A DNA stretch of 64,000 nucleotides from Rotaria socialis (lineage: Eukaryota > Rotifera > Eurotatoria > Philodinida > Philodinidae): contig CAJNYU010003189.1 in assembly GCA_905331475.1 (NCBI GenBank), positions 1 through 64,000 of the forward strand, given 5' to 3'. The notes under the pieces are model-generated. The model was given only the letters and a program-made list of their open reading frames with translations. It ran no database searches and had not been told where the DNA came from. Made by a program: the position numbers and the translations under genes. Below are positions 10,291 to 22,800 of the stretch, one piece after another (within the stretch, counting starts at the first letter, position 1; every line of letters begins with the position of its first letter).

Positions 10291-12435
10291 AGCTAGTATG
10301 CGTAGATATTGATGGCTGTTGAATGAAGAATGATAAAAAGCAGCTGATACATATTGTAAGTTATGTGTTTGTATTGGTTGACAAGAGCACAGATGATACA
10401 AGCCAGTTTGATTATTTGAATTGTAACAAATCTTCGAAAAAAGTAGTCAATATCATAATTACTTTTCAACCATCAATAACTCGCTCGATCATCATCTGCT
10501 TTGTTTTGTTTGTTACTGCAGCACGATAATAGAACATATTCTTTAGTATAAATTGATTGTCGCAGTAATTTAATTATGTATTTGTAATGCTTAATAAACA
10601 GAATGAATTACCAAAGCAATGATATGTCCTTCTGTTCCCAGGGCGATCATTTCGATTGTTTGAATCGGTGTCTTAAAAAGCTATACAGCGGCAGCCATTT
10701 TTTTACGCTTTACATCGTTTATACGTCGATTAAGACCCACTTATGCGCCGTTTCGTGGGCCTGGGTTAGCTGCAAGATAAGGACATGTACAAAAATATTC
10801 TGTCAGGCAAAGTATGATGTGAAGAGATGAGCATTTATGAACTTTATTTTATTCTAATAATGCTGTGTATAGTCATGCACGTACACCCAACATATCTGTG
10901 TTTCTTAGATATAGTGGTTAGCCAAGCAATGTATCAGAAAAGAAAAAACAATCGAAACTCGCGGCATCGAGAATTGTACTTATGATTTAAACGGTAATTA
11001 TATAAATCGTACCATTTTAATGGAATAAAATTCATTTTTCCCGTACTTTGTTTTTTCATCGTTGTGTATATAATGGATAGAAATACAACTGCATAATAGT
11101 TGTCGCTGTATGTCGATCTTCTATTTATTTCTCTGACAATAGAATTAAATTGTTCATTCTTTCAAGATCAGAGTGATCGGAATGAGAAGCGAGAGAACTG
11201 TTTCGATGAAATGATGCACTTCAAATTTTAGACGAAAAAGATTTTTTCCCTTACATGTTTAACATGCAAAAGGAAATGAGATATTGTTTGGAGAAGCATA
11301 CCTTGATACAAATTTTGACTAACGTGAAACACCCGACAGACCTCACCAGAAAACCTTTCTTTCCTCTAATGTATGGATTTTTGCTTCTATATTATTATAT
11401 GAACTTTAAAAGTCGTGATGTTTAGTTAAATTGGAAACACTTGACGACTAGAAAGTTAACGTAAAGGAAGTTACTGAAAAATATACAGAGAAAGTAGCGT
11501 TTGAATGAATCAGCGATACCAATCATTAGCACGGATGAATTCAAAATAAATTCTATTTGTGCAGCATGCAAGCTCATAATTGTAACTTACATTATTAATC
11601 AACGATACATTTATATGATAATGGTTAACAGTAGTAGACGGCAATCACATGATCATTGGAGAATATTCAGCGCTTGATGTTCTGTATGGATACATTTATT
11701 TTCAATATATGACATCGCTATATATACAAATGTGTGTGCATACAAACAATGAATTCGCCAGCGGTAGGCAGGATGAATGACAGAAGATATATGGTCATGT
11801 AACAAAGTAACAATTGCCGCCAATAAAAGTGATAGTACCTATTGATGAAATATTTATTCATTTATAAAGACTACAATCAATTTTTTGTTTAAAAAAAAAT
11901 AAAAGAAATTGGGCAGCTTCATTTGTTTATCAGGCTTTAAAGACGAAACCAATGTCATGAATAATATTTAATACGTCTAGATTCGCAAAAACCAAATTTC
12001 GCGCTGTTGTCATGGTTGAAATCATCTGTATTTCGAGATGAAAACTGAGAATTATTACAATAGTATCACCAAATTACGCCAGAAATATGACCATAGTAGT
12101 TTCAAGTCTGTGATCACCATTGTACGAAGCAGAAATTTCGAAATCATTTATTCCTTCATTTATCACAGCAAGATGTAGTTACCTCTTGCTGCTGAACTTT
12201 CGATTTGTAGTGAGATTTCATGAAAATTGCCTACAAGGATACTTGTTTTTGTACATATTTGGCACCGAAACGTTCTTAGCTAAATTCGTAGATAGTCTTT
12301 TCAACATTGATACAAGACATATAGCTTTATGAGCGGTGAGTTCATTTAAAGTTAAAGGTATATTTGTAACGTTCTTGTTTTAGTTCATATCTCTTAATTG
12401 TAAAATATTTTTAAAAAAATCAGAAAAGGATTGCT
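10291..12435. other. non-coding stretch
   Basis: Short frames near 10.3, 10.6 and 12.1 kb show no family motifs. No tRNA or repeat was recognised here. Confidence 0.45.
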
Positions 12436-12960
12436 TTATTGAATAATACAACAGCAATCACTATTGGTTACTGGATGAGATCTATGTGGCGCCGTTATTT
12501 GCCTCCTTGGCTGTGGCTGTCTTTGTGATGGAGCTGTAAGTTGCTGCATGGGCTCAAGACAATTCTTTCTCATCCAAGACATCTGGTAAGCCATGATTTT
12601 ATTCACCTGATGTGTTCGACCACCTATGATAATCGACTTAGCAGCAAGAAACCGATGATGTATTTGGTTAATCATGTAAAATTCATTCGAAAACTCAACA
12701 CAGAGCTCTTCATTATGGAAGAAGACATCCGGGCTGAAGATGTAGAAAATCATGAGAAGAAATTTCTTTTCTTTATCGGACAACCGTTCCCAATTTGCAT
12801 AGTCCGAAAAACGACGAATATCCTCATCCTGACCACAGCTAATTACATGGCATACACATTCCAAATAATACATGAGTCGAGCTGTGGGATTGTTTGGTAC
12901 AGTAACTCGAACAGTTGTCCTTTCAACACCGACTTGCTTACGACCGATAACAACTGCCAT
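12436..12960 (-). CDS. orphan protein with C-terminal CaaX-like box
   Basis: A single-exon frame of 174 residues. I do not recognise the family. It begins MAVVIGRKQVGVERTTVRV and has a well-mixed, globular-looking composition up to about residue 138, including an aromatic and acidic stretch (IFYIFSPDVFFHNEELCVEF). A Gln/Pro/Arg-rich tail follows, and the chain ends DCCCIIQ. The last four residues, CIIQ, fit a CaaX prenylation signal, and the two cysteines before it could be palmitoylated, as in some small GTPases. That would anchor the protein to a membrane; this is inference from the tail only. The complementary strand also has an open frame, but this strand gives the more protein-like sequence. 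Expression is not shown. Confidence 0.6.
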   Translation of the reverse strand: MAVVIGRKQVGVERTTVRVTVPNNPTARLMYYLECVCHVISCGQDEDIRRFSDYANWERLSDKEKKFLLMIFYIFSPDVFFHNEELCVEFSNEFYMINQIHHRFLAAKSIIIGGRTHQVNKIMAYQMSWMRKNCLEPMQQLTAPSQRQPQPRRQITAPHRSHPVTNSDCCCIIQ

Positions 12961-14896
12961 TTTATATGGTATTAAAGCGAAAATCAGAATCTTGTTTAAA
13001 CTAGTGATGAGTTATATAAAAACTGAAATATTACTTTCTTGCTAACATTTATTTTATCGGAAGAATGACATAGTCATCTGACTCTCTATAGATTATGCTT
13101 TTCCTAGGAAGAAAGACGTCTTGTTTTATCTTTTACTTTGATAAGACGACTTTGACATCACTATAGATTCTACTCGGATGAAACAACAAGGAAGAAGGCG
13201 CAAAAACTTCTATGATCGTATCAATATGTTGAGAGATGGTTTAATATTTTTGAGAAGTTTAAGAGAATTAGACAAATATTTGATCAGTGACATAAATGCT
13301 CGTTTCAAGCGGAAAAATGCTTAAAAACTAAACTTACGATACACACACTAAACAAAAAAATACTAACGAAAATATCCCGTTCCCCCAATAACGTCAAACC
13401 ACTGTAAAAATGAGTTTGCAGCGGAAAAATGAAAAACTCAATTGGAAAAATAGTTTGGATAAGTGAAACGTCATTTTTCCTATAGAGAAAAAATGCTTTC
13501 GTATGTAATCGAAATGAACGTACAGGTATTCGCGATAAGAAAAAAAAGGAGTTTCCACGGTACTAAGGACGTTGGTAAAATTTACAGTCGGTTAGATTTT
13601 GGTTGACTTTGGTTAAAACAATGATGGGTAAATTTGCATGAAGATGGGATGCCGAAAATAATCATTTACGATATAAGCGAAAGCTTTCATAGTTTGGTGC
13701 TGATGCATGACGAATGTCGAAGAGCTGATAAGAAATTTGGTTTCAATGAATCGTTGGGAAAGAAGGAAAGCGAAGAATGAAAATAAAAATGAAAACTACT
13801 CATATTTGGTGCTGGTAAAGTTCTGTACAGCATGGAATACGTTGTATATGCACGGATTTTCTTTTCTTAACAGTGACGACAAAAGTACTCGATATGAATT
13901 TAGAGTATACACACGCTGACTTATACTTATATAGTTTGCCTTCTGTTATAGACAGAACAGGAGAAGAATTCATTTTTGACCTGAGCGCCATTTTTCTGCT
14001 TGAAATGAATATTTATCTCACAGATCGATTGTTTGTCTATTGCTGTTCGTGAAAACTCAAGTGGTATGAAGTAACTTATAATTAAATTGAAATGTTATCA
14101 CGGATTGAAACCCTATGATGAAATAAAGAGTTAAAAAGTTTTTTTTACAGAGATTCATAAAAGTGTGTCAAAACAAACAAACGAGAACATCGCGGATTTC
14201 GTACTTCTTGCCTTGTACTTTTGATATCTTAACTGAAAAGAAAACATTGAGTTTCGTTCGATGATAAAAATGGGTTCAGCAAGTCAATGAACAATACTTA
14301 AAACTCCAGAATTTTTTTCAATTTGTGATTGAAATAAATTTTCAATTTTAATGCATGAACTCTTTCGAGATAGTTAGATTCAGAAGTTTGCATAAGACTT
14401 GTATACTATATAATGCTGAATCACTCGTTGATAGGACTCTTTCACCAATTATTCCATATGGACTTGATGTGTAAGTATTTTATTTTCGACCAAAGTAAGG
14501 TATGGTATATATAAATATATCTTTCTAACATGCAATCACTGAAATACTTAAAATCAAACATAGATATACTTCTTCATGATTCATTTCACGGCATGATTCA
14601 GCCACTTTTTGTTGAGTAACAAAATGCTTGGCGATTACTATTGCCATCTATCAATATTTGTTACCATTGGTCCACATCAGTAAATTGTTTACGATATAGA
14701 GTCACATTGGAATTGGAATTACGAGAAAAAAAAAACAAAATAATAGCGTACCGTTTTGCGAAGATAAAATTTCCGGTAAGAAAATCTTTATAGTTTTTTT
14801 TCTTTTTAATATTACTTTTTAGCTAAGAAATTTTTATTTGTCTTCTAAAACACATTCTATATTCATCGATATTAAACATAATTATATCGTTGTTTT
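12961..14896. other. non-coding stretch
   Basis: AT-rich sequence without recognisable exons. Small overlapping frames at 13.7-14.0 kb on both strands look like chance frames. Confidence 0.45.
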
Positions 14897-16085
14897 TTAA
14901 ATTTTCCCACCAGTAGTTGTAAACACATTTGCTAGAGGACCAAGCATATGAACCAAATTATTCAGTGTTCTTGGATACCAATGAATACCATTTGGGTTCA
15001 TATCGGCTTTAGTAGGAACGCCAAGTATCTGTTTAGCACGATGAACAAAACGTATAGGAGCCATAGCCATATGTCCTAAACTATGTCGATGAATAGATGA
15101 GTAGCACGATGAACTAACATTATTAACAATTAAGGTTCCATGCTGAGTTATTGGCGTTGCATAGCCTCGTTGAAGTTTAACGTCAATTGAAAGAATACGT
15201 GATGATTGTAAGGTTCCATTTTTTCCAATAACGAACAGCTTATGTTGTTTAGGATCAATAAAACGAGCTTGTACATAGGTTCGATTGCCAACAAATATAA
15301 GATGATCCGATGTTATAGATATCCGATGACCGGATTCAGTTGTAAACGTATAGAAAAATGCTAGAAGGATAAATTTGAATCACATAAAATGTTTTTTTCG
15401 TCTTCATTTTTACCTTGTGCTTCATTTTCATAATGTAAAAATGAAATAATTTCTGTTGTAACAATTTTATCATCATGATCAATAGCAAGAACTTTATGAC
15501 CTATTTTAAGATCTCTTATCGGAATTTCACGACCCGTTGAAGTTTTTGCCATATCACTCAACGAAAAGCAATGTGGCTTTGCTAAAGATTAAAAAAAATG
15601 AAAATTCTATTTTTTTAAAGCCCTGAGAAAAAAATGAACTTACCAACAAATGGACATTCTTCAGTCAGTTTTTCATCTTTATTTACACAACACTTTTGCG
15701 AGAGTTCGATTAATTCTGAAAGAGATCCACGTACAAACTATAATCAATAAATACAAGAACAGTTATTAGCTTGTAAATAAAAGTATTTTCTTACATCTTC
15801 ACCAATGCATCCTCTTGTTTTTGTTTTAAGACATTCCATAAAACGCTCAGCCATTGTACAAAATCCTCTTATATTACCTTTTGTTGCTTGAACTAATCCA
15901 ACAGCATCAATAGCAACACAACTAAGAATTGTTGTTGGATCGACTAGAGAAATAACAGAAACATATAGATTCCATTTTTAGAACGTCTATCTACCTTCAA
16001 CAGGGCAATTAGTAGAAGCTGATGCTATTACATTGAATAAACACAATAGAATTATAGTCAAATAGAGAACACGATGATTGTACAT
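14897..16085 (-). CDS. secreted Hedgehog-type Hint domain protein
   Basis: Five exons on the minus strand: 15995-16085, 15795-15943, 15644-15737, 15414-15581 and 14897-15360. All introns are GT-AG and about 51-62 bases long, and the phases close to 321 residues. Residues 1-22 form a signal peptide (YLTIILLCLFNVIASAS). Residues about 26-112 form a small domain with eight cysteines that I do not recognise. From Cys116 (PHCFSLSD) to the end is a Hint domain of Hedgehog C-terminal type: IRDLKIGHKVLAID, the TxxH motif T184-S-D-H187, GYATPITQHGTLIV, and a late cysteine at SSCYS (C253). In Hedgehog proteins this domain cuts itself off and attaches cholesterol to the N-terminal part. Here the residue before the catalytic Cys is His rather than Gly, and there is no Hedgehog signalling domain. 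It resembles the hog-only proteins known from nematodes and other invertebrates. Processing is inferred from the conserved residues. Confidence 0.88.
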
Positions 16086-16410
16086 GTTTGTAGGTTTAAA
16101 AAGTGAATGAATAAATGAACAAGCTGTTCTTCTCTTTATATAGTTGATGATTATCATTGTAAAATAAAATTCAAATCCGTATTGATCCGACTGTTGTCAT
16201 GTTTGTTTGCCTATTTATATTTGTTCAATTGACTATCTTGAAAATACATCGACATTTTTTTAAGTCTGGATAAAGCTTTGTCTTGTCTTTTATTATTATC
16301 ATGTAATGAACACAATGTTCGATTACGAGAGCACACATTTATTCAACTGTCTAAGCTTGTCTTTTTTTTACATAATCTTCTCTTCTATTTTTAGGTTGTT
16401 TCGAACAATT
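16086..16410. promoter_or_regulatory. divergent intergenic region, Hint / LMBRD1
   Basis: About 325 bases separate the start codons of the minus-strand Hint gene and the plus-strand LMBRD1 gene, so both 5' regions must sit here. A short chance frame begins at 16306 and runs into LMBRD1 exon 1 in another frame. The sequence TCTATTTTTAG at 16384-16394 is an acceptor ahead of the LMBRD1 ATG, either of a leader intron or for trans-splicing. Confidence 0.5.
16135..16142 (-). promoter_or_regulatory. TATA-like box upstream of the Hint gene
   Basis: TATATAAA on the minus strand lies about 50 bases upstream of the Hint gene ATG. The spacing suits a core promoter with a very short leader. AT-rich background makes chance matches common. 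Confidence 0.4.
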
Positions 16411-18943
16411 ATGTTGATTTTAGCTTCAGTTGGTAGTTGGCTACCTTTTGCCATTGTTGCTTTGGTATGTAATTTAAGACCTTTCTTTTGTCTTTTGACT
16501 GTTTTTGTTCTTTTGTTAGTTCATTATTTTCTTCTCGGTTATATTTACATTACGTTATCAACAAAAACGGCATCGGGATTATGCAGTCACTCTTGTTTGC
16601 TCGGTATCATTGATTATTGCTTTATTAACGTCAAGTTTATTGCCGACGGACGTCATGTTGGTATCATTTATGAAATATCCGAATGGAACATATAAAGTAA
16701 GTGAAAAAATATTTCTAAAAAAATAAATATTCCAAAAAACAAACATCATTTAGGAATGGACAGTAAATCAAACAACTCGAGATCATATTCAAAAATATGT
16801 CGAAGTCGGATATTATGGTACGTTAATCATTACTAAGTCGTTTTTCAAATAGGTCTCGAAAACATCGTAAGGCAGCAGTAACGATACATAAAAGCTTTTT
16901 GTATCAAAGTAAAAAATTGGAGATTCCTCTAAGGTCATACGTCAACGAAGAAATTTGTTGTTAGTCCTCGGATATTTCTATGTAGCAAACAAATATAATC
17001 GATGTCTATTTTAGTTTTGTATGGGCTTGTCATTCTTATGGCTTTTCTGATCAATCCATTTCTTTTTTTCTACTATGAAGAAAAGCAAGAGGAAGAAGGT
17101 CAAACAGCGAAAGTAGGAAAGAATAGCTGAAAATTTTATTTTACTATATTTTCTCAATTTTGTTTTTTAGCGAATACACTCAGCCGCCAAATGGACAGTA
17201 GGCTTTATCATTTTTCTTATTATTCTAATCATACTGGGGTATATAACTTCATTGAATATTATTCTTAAATAATACATTTTCTTTTCTAAATTTTAGAGTA
17301 TTCGTTCCTCAATTGGCAACATTACCATCCATTAATTCAACAAGTGAATGGGATAATGTAAAATATCTCATCGATCATTTTGATGGTTCACGTAAATAAT
17401 GAAACTTTATGATAATTTGTTTTTCGTCTAAATCAGTTTAAATTTTCTAGGAGTTGAAGATTCAATTTCATTTACAATCTTCACTTTAAGTCTTATTGGA
17501 TTTTTTCTTTTAACAGTCTACACGGTAAAATAACTTGAACATGGAATTTCATTTCAGTATTCATTCGTTCACTTAGGGTTACGGTTCTATTGCATGTCCA
17601 TTATCATTAATTCGTGGTAAACGAAGTGCACGTTTACAACAAGCAACTATTGAAGAACAACGTGCTGAACTACAAAATCAAATACGAGTATTAAAACTTC
17701 GAGTATGTAGAAAAGAACGCTCATATATACGCTAACCTATAATCACCGCCTCCGAGTCCGATAGCCTCTACATAAAACTGCGACTTTTCTTTTCAGTATC
17801 CACGTCATGTTCCAATGCCAGCTCGTGAAAAACGAAAATTAGCTGAACTCGAACAACAAGATGCAGCTCTGTGTGTTAATGAAGAATCAATAATAACTGT
17901 TCGAGAAAGTTTTTTCTTTAAATGTCGCTATATATATCGACCCATACAAATGATTGTTGGACTGCTTTTATTTTGCTTTGCCATACTTATATTCATTTCG
18001 CTATTATTAAGCAATATTAATAAGTTGATGCATTTTGTGAGCTTTAAACAAATATTTGCACAAGGCAATCAAACATTACCAAATCCTATTGATCTTGTTT
18101 TGACATGGACTGGAAAAGTAAGATTACAAATTTGTTCAAAAAAAAACAAATATCCGCCGTGTTCTTTTTTTCTTCTTCTTACAGTATTATCCAATCAGTT
18201 ACATTTTTCTAAGTGGTTTAATGATTTATATTATTTTCACGTCTCTTTACGGTTTACAACAAATTGGCATTTGGTATTTTTGGATTCAAGTATGTTGATA
18301 ATTAAAGTTCTATTGGTTATGTGATTTTTTTTTCTCCTTCTTTAAAGATGTATCGATTTTCTCGTGGAAGAACTAAACCACAAGCAATATTAATGTTGTG
18401 TTCATTATTAATGTTTATCGTCGTTGCTATTAATGTATTTGTTTATCTTCTCATTCCTCAATATGCCATTTATGGCGATCAATATTATTCATCTACTAGT
18501 ACCGTACGTTATCATCATTAATCTTGTATTTCATGTATCATTCTTGAATATATTTAGAATGGAACCATCGTTGTTAAATCATGTACGCAATTCGTAACAA
18601 CAGGTAAAATTCCTGGAAAAGTTACCATACATTTTATTAGAAATATGTTTTTCCAGATGACTGCCAAATGACAGTAATGGGTCGTATTATACTTCGATTT
18701 TTCTATAAGGTTTGGTTTTTTGGAGCTATCTACTTTTGTCTCAGCTGGGTATATCTTGTTGTAAGTATTACTTAACATCTAGCATAGACTCTAGTCACGA
18801 ATTATTTTATTTTTCTGTAGATGTTTGTGGTTAGTTTCTTTTGGAAATTAGTTCGCAATCGTGAATCAAACATTCAAGAATATACAGTTGAAGCTCTATT
18901 AGAAGCCGGTGGTGAAGATGAAGATGATCCTCTAATTGGATAA
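16411..18943 (+). CDS. LMBRD1: LMBR1 domain-containing protein 1 (lysosomal cobalamin transport protein)
   Basis: Fourteen exons, all with GT-AG introns: 16411-16464, 16520-16696, 16754-16817, 17015-17112, 17171-17238, 17297-17391, 17451-17524, 17577-17702, 17797-18117, 18185-18289, 18348-18503, 18558-18603, 18657-18760 and 18821-18943. They close to 536 residues, close to human LMBRD1 (about 540). The protein is a multi-pass lysosomal membrane protein that, with ABCD4, is needed to bring vitamin B12 out of the lysosome. Diagnostic stretches include SSLLPTDVMLVSFMK in the second membrane segment, FFYYEEKQEEEG, YGSIACPLSLIRGKRS, a basic coiled-coil-like cytosolic loop (about residues 200-250), YGLQQIGIWYFWIQMYRFSR and the acidic C-terminus GGEDEDDPLIG. 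The first membrane segment starts very near the N-terminus. The gene is followed by the MOZART1-like and Raptor genes on the same strand. Confidence 0.93.
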
Positions 18944-19429
18944 CACTCTTATTCAAAAAGAAAACATAACTCTGAATCTATTTTTTCTTGTCTCATTTAT
19001 TTATCTCGATTCAATCGATTGTATTGTTACTGATCAAAATGTATATAGATCTATATTTGTACGTGTATGTTCATCTCATCTCATCTCATTTTATTTATTT
19101 TTTCGAATATTAAAATTCTAGCCACGTAAATTTCTTTAATTTTTCCTTAATAGATTAATCAAGATGATTTTAATGTTTATATGAAGGAAATCTGGCCAGA
19201 AATGATATGAGAAAATATTTATTGCACATAGTCTCGAACTGTTGACATGTTCCGGAATGATTCAGTTTGTGTTGATTTTCATATTCAAATTGATACGTTA
19301 CTAAAAGACCCCCGACAGTGATTAAATTTCCTTGATGAGATTAAATGAAAATAGAATTTTTATTATTCTGCTCATCACATTAAGTCCTTATTCATTTACT
19401 AATCGTATTAGTCTTTTGAACTATTTCAG

Positions 19430-19624
19430 ATGTCAACTGATATTTCACCTTTAAAGTCAGAAGAAATTCAATTATTTGAATTAGCTCGTCTATCGAATAT
19501 AACAATTGACGAACGTATGTTTAAAATCATTCTTGAATTGCTCAAACTGAATATCAAACCGGAAGCTATCATTCAAGTGTTGAAAGTATTGGCAAAACAA
19601 GGATTAACATCGGCAACGTCTTAA
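19430..19624 (+). CDS. MZT1: MOZART1-like mitotic-spindle organising microprotein
   Basis: A 64-residue single-exon protein. The core LARLSNITIDERMFKIILEL followed by LKLNIKPEAIIQVLKVL matches the helical pattern of MOZART1 (Mzt1/GIP1), where a conserved leucine-rich helix is followed by a G/K-x-N/K-PEA turn and a second amphipathic helix. The family is usually 65-85 residues. Mzt1 binds the N-terminus of gamma-tubulin complex proteins and is needed to recruit gamma-tubulin complexes to microtubule-organising centres. The ATG directly follows CTATTTCAG, a splice-acceptor sequence, so the mRNA probably begins with a spliced leader or an untranslated exon. It is 486 bases after LMBRD1 and 229 bases before Raptor. 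The assignment rests on short homology only. Confidence 0.75.
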   Translation: MSTDISPLKSEEIQLFELARLSNITIDERMFKIILELLKLNIKPEAIIQVLKVLAKQGLTSATS

Positions 19625-19853
19625 TATATCGTTCTTTTTTCTTTGTTAACCTTTTTTTCTTATTCCTATGATAATATTCAAAAACAAAACCATCCGAGAA
19701 AAATAAATATAACTTTAGATTAGTTATTATGACAGTTTCTTGTTTGAAAAATCATTGTTCACCATCGTTACTTACTTCATTGACGAATCGTATTGCAAAT
19801 TCAAACAATAATCATTGATTAAATACAAAACAACTACTACTCTAGCTTCAAAT

Positions 19854-22800
19854 ATGAGTGATACATTTTATGTAACACCTGCCGATGAAATTGAAAAACT
19901 CGAAGATTGGAAATATCCATTGGCATTTCAAGCAGCTCATCATCATGAAAATCTGAATGTTCCGGAGACAGTTGAAGTTGAATGGCGACTGCGAGATCGA
20001 GTATGAATGAAAAACAATAATTTAATTTGCTTATATTTTGATTTCTTTCTTTGTATAGATGAAAACAGTTAGTGTTGCACTTGTTATGTGTCTTCACATA
20101 GGCGTTGACCCGCCCGATGTAGTTAAAACAAATCCATGTTCAAAGCTTGAATGTTGGATTGGTAAATTGATTGTTCTTTGAGATTTTGTAGAATGTTACG
20201 AAATGAATTCTTTAGATCCATTTTCAATGACACCTCGTAGAGCTCTAGAATCGATCGCTGCTGAATTACAACGCCAATATGAACGATGGCAATCGAAAGC
20301 TCGATATAAATCAAGTCTTGACCCAACACAAGATGACATTAAAAAACTGTGCCTGACTTTACGGCGCAATGCTAGAGTATGTATTTAAATTGAAACTATT
20401 ATCAACAATTTGTTTTTCATAATAGTTATGTTTGAGATTCGTTGAGAGTCAATATTGTATCGGTAGATTGAATTTCTCATCTGATTATAGTCTCACTAAT
20501 AGTAAGATAAGATCGTCAAAAATAAAACGCGGACATACTTTCTCCTATATCTGACTAACATACACTTAGGCCTATTGAAATCATCCAAAAAGCAAGATGT
20601 TTCAAGATTTTAAATCGCTTTATTTTTATAGGAAGAGCGCATTCTATTTCATTATAATGGCCATGGTGTTCCACGACCGACAGCTAACGGAGAAATTTGG
20701 GTATTCAATAAGAATTTTACTCAATACATACCATTATCTTTATATGATCTACAAAAATGGATGAGTTCACCTTCAATTTTTGTTTTCGATTGTTCACATG
20801 CCGGTGTTGTTCTGAATTTATTTGTTAAATTTGCTGAACAAATTGATAAAGAGCTTGACGACGCTCGAAAAAATCTAGCGCAAACTCCTTTAATCTCTTC
20901 TACTTCGACTCATCCAGCATCCCAGATAATACCACTTCTTCCTACATCGTCACCTGTGCAAGATATTTTACTTGGCGCTTGTGGTGAAAATGAACTTTTA
21001 CCTATGAATGCAGAATTACCAGCTGATTTATTTACATCTTGTTTAACTACACCTATTAAAATTGCACTGCGTTGGTATGTTTTACAGAAGAATATAAGCC
21101 GTCTTAATCCAAATATTGATCAAGATATGATTGATAAAATACCTGGCACAGTCACTGATCGAAAATCAATGTTAGGCGAATTAAATTGGATATTTACTGC
21201 TGTAACAGATACCATCGCTTGGAATTCACTACCAAAAGATACATTTCAACGTTTATTTCGACAAGATCTATTAGTTGCTTCACTCTTTCGAAATTTTCTT
21301 CTCGCTGAAAGAATTATGCGGTCATATGGTTGCCATGTTTGTTCAAGACCAGCACTACCACCTATGTTCGAACATCGATTATGGTAAGTCGATTTAGTTT
21401 CTTGTTTTTTTCTTCTTCTCCTGATGTGTTAATATTCAGTTTGAAGATTTCGTATTTTTATTCTATTCGATTGGAAATTTCTCGTTGCTCTAGAATAGAA
21501 ATTGGGTGTGAGTGTGGCTATGTATTCATTTCAACTAGGTTCACATCCACATAGCTCCTTCAATCTTTAATCATACAAAAAAATTTGAATCTTCGAACTG
21601 AATTTTAATTTCTGATCGTTTCGACAAAAGCAATTAATATTTCTATAATAAATGTCTTCTCATTAGGAATGCATGGGATATGGCTCTGGATTTATGTCTT
21701 AAACAATTACCTTCAGTATTAAAACAAACAGATAGTGGTGTCCGTGAACCGGTTTATGAGCCGAGCTCATTTTTTGCCGATCAATTAACTGCATTTTCAG
21801 TGTGGCTTGGTGAAAACTCTCTATTAACAACAACATTAGAAAGAGAACATTTAAAACAACCCGAGCAACTACCTATCGTTTTACAAGTTAGTTTTAGTTT
21901 TGTGTTGTCATTTAAAATTAAAATTAATTACTCTCGTTCATAGGTTTTACTCAGTCAATCACACCGACAAAGAGCACTCGATTTACTTGCTCGTTTTCTT
22001 GATATTGGTACATGGGCTGTTCATCTTGCTCTCTCCGTTGGCATATTTCCATATGTACTCCGTTTATTACAAGCAACAAGTGACGATCTGCGGCCCTATC
22101 TTGTTTTTATTTGGGCAAAAATATTAGCTGTTGATCGAGTATGTCGCAATGCTACAATTATTGATTTTCATAAATCTTTTATTTTCTTTTCTGTTCAAAT
22201 GTAGGCTTGTCAAATAGATATTATACGTGAAAAAGGCCATGAGTATTTTATTTCAACATTAACTGATGCTCGATCATCGAATGGTGTTCGTGCATTAGCT
22301 GCTTTCAATTTAACTTGTTTAGTTGATAATTATACTAGAGGACAGGTATACATCAATTATTCTATTGTAGTCTGAATAGTAAATAAAGTTCACTGTGAAA
22401 TACGTTCCATAACGGATATTTGTGAAGAAAATATTTCTGACACATCCAACAGAGTATTTTTCACAGTTCTTATGGTTAACATACTCACGAACGAAAACTC
22501 TTCCAATAATATTCGTTATCGGTTGAATTCGATAGTGAACTTCATGACGCTATTATTCACAAACAACGTTTATCTTCTATTTTAGGACGAATTATTATCA
22601 GTCATGCCTCGTGTACTTGATATTTTAAATACTCCTACTACATTTCTTTATGAAACATCAGCTCTTTTTCTATGGTGTACATTATTTCTCGGACAAGCCT
22701 GGCGTTTAAATTGCAATGCTTGCGAAAAAGCTGTTCTTATTCGTGCACCAGATACATTACAAACACTACTCGCAACGCATGATTCTCCTGAAGTTCGTGC

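Noticed and set aside
12541..12975. Plus-strand frame of 144 residues over the CaaX protein
   Set aside because: It overlaps the minus-strand frame, which has a better start, a more protein-like composition and a meaningful tail; no support for both.
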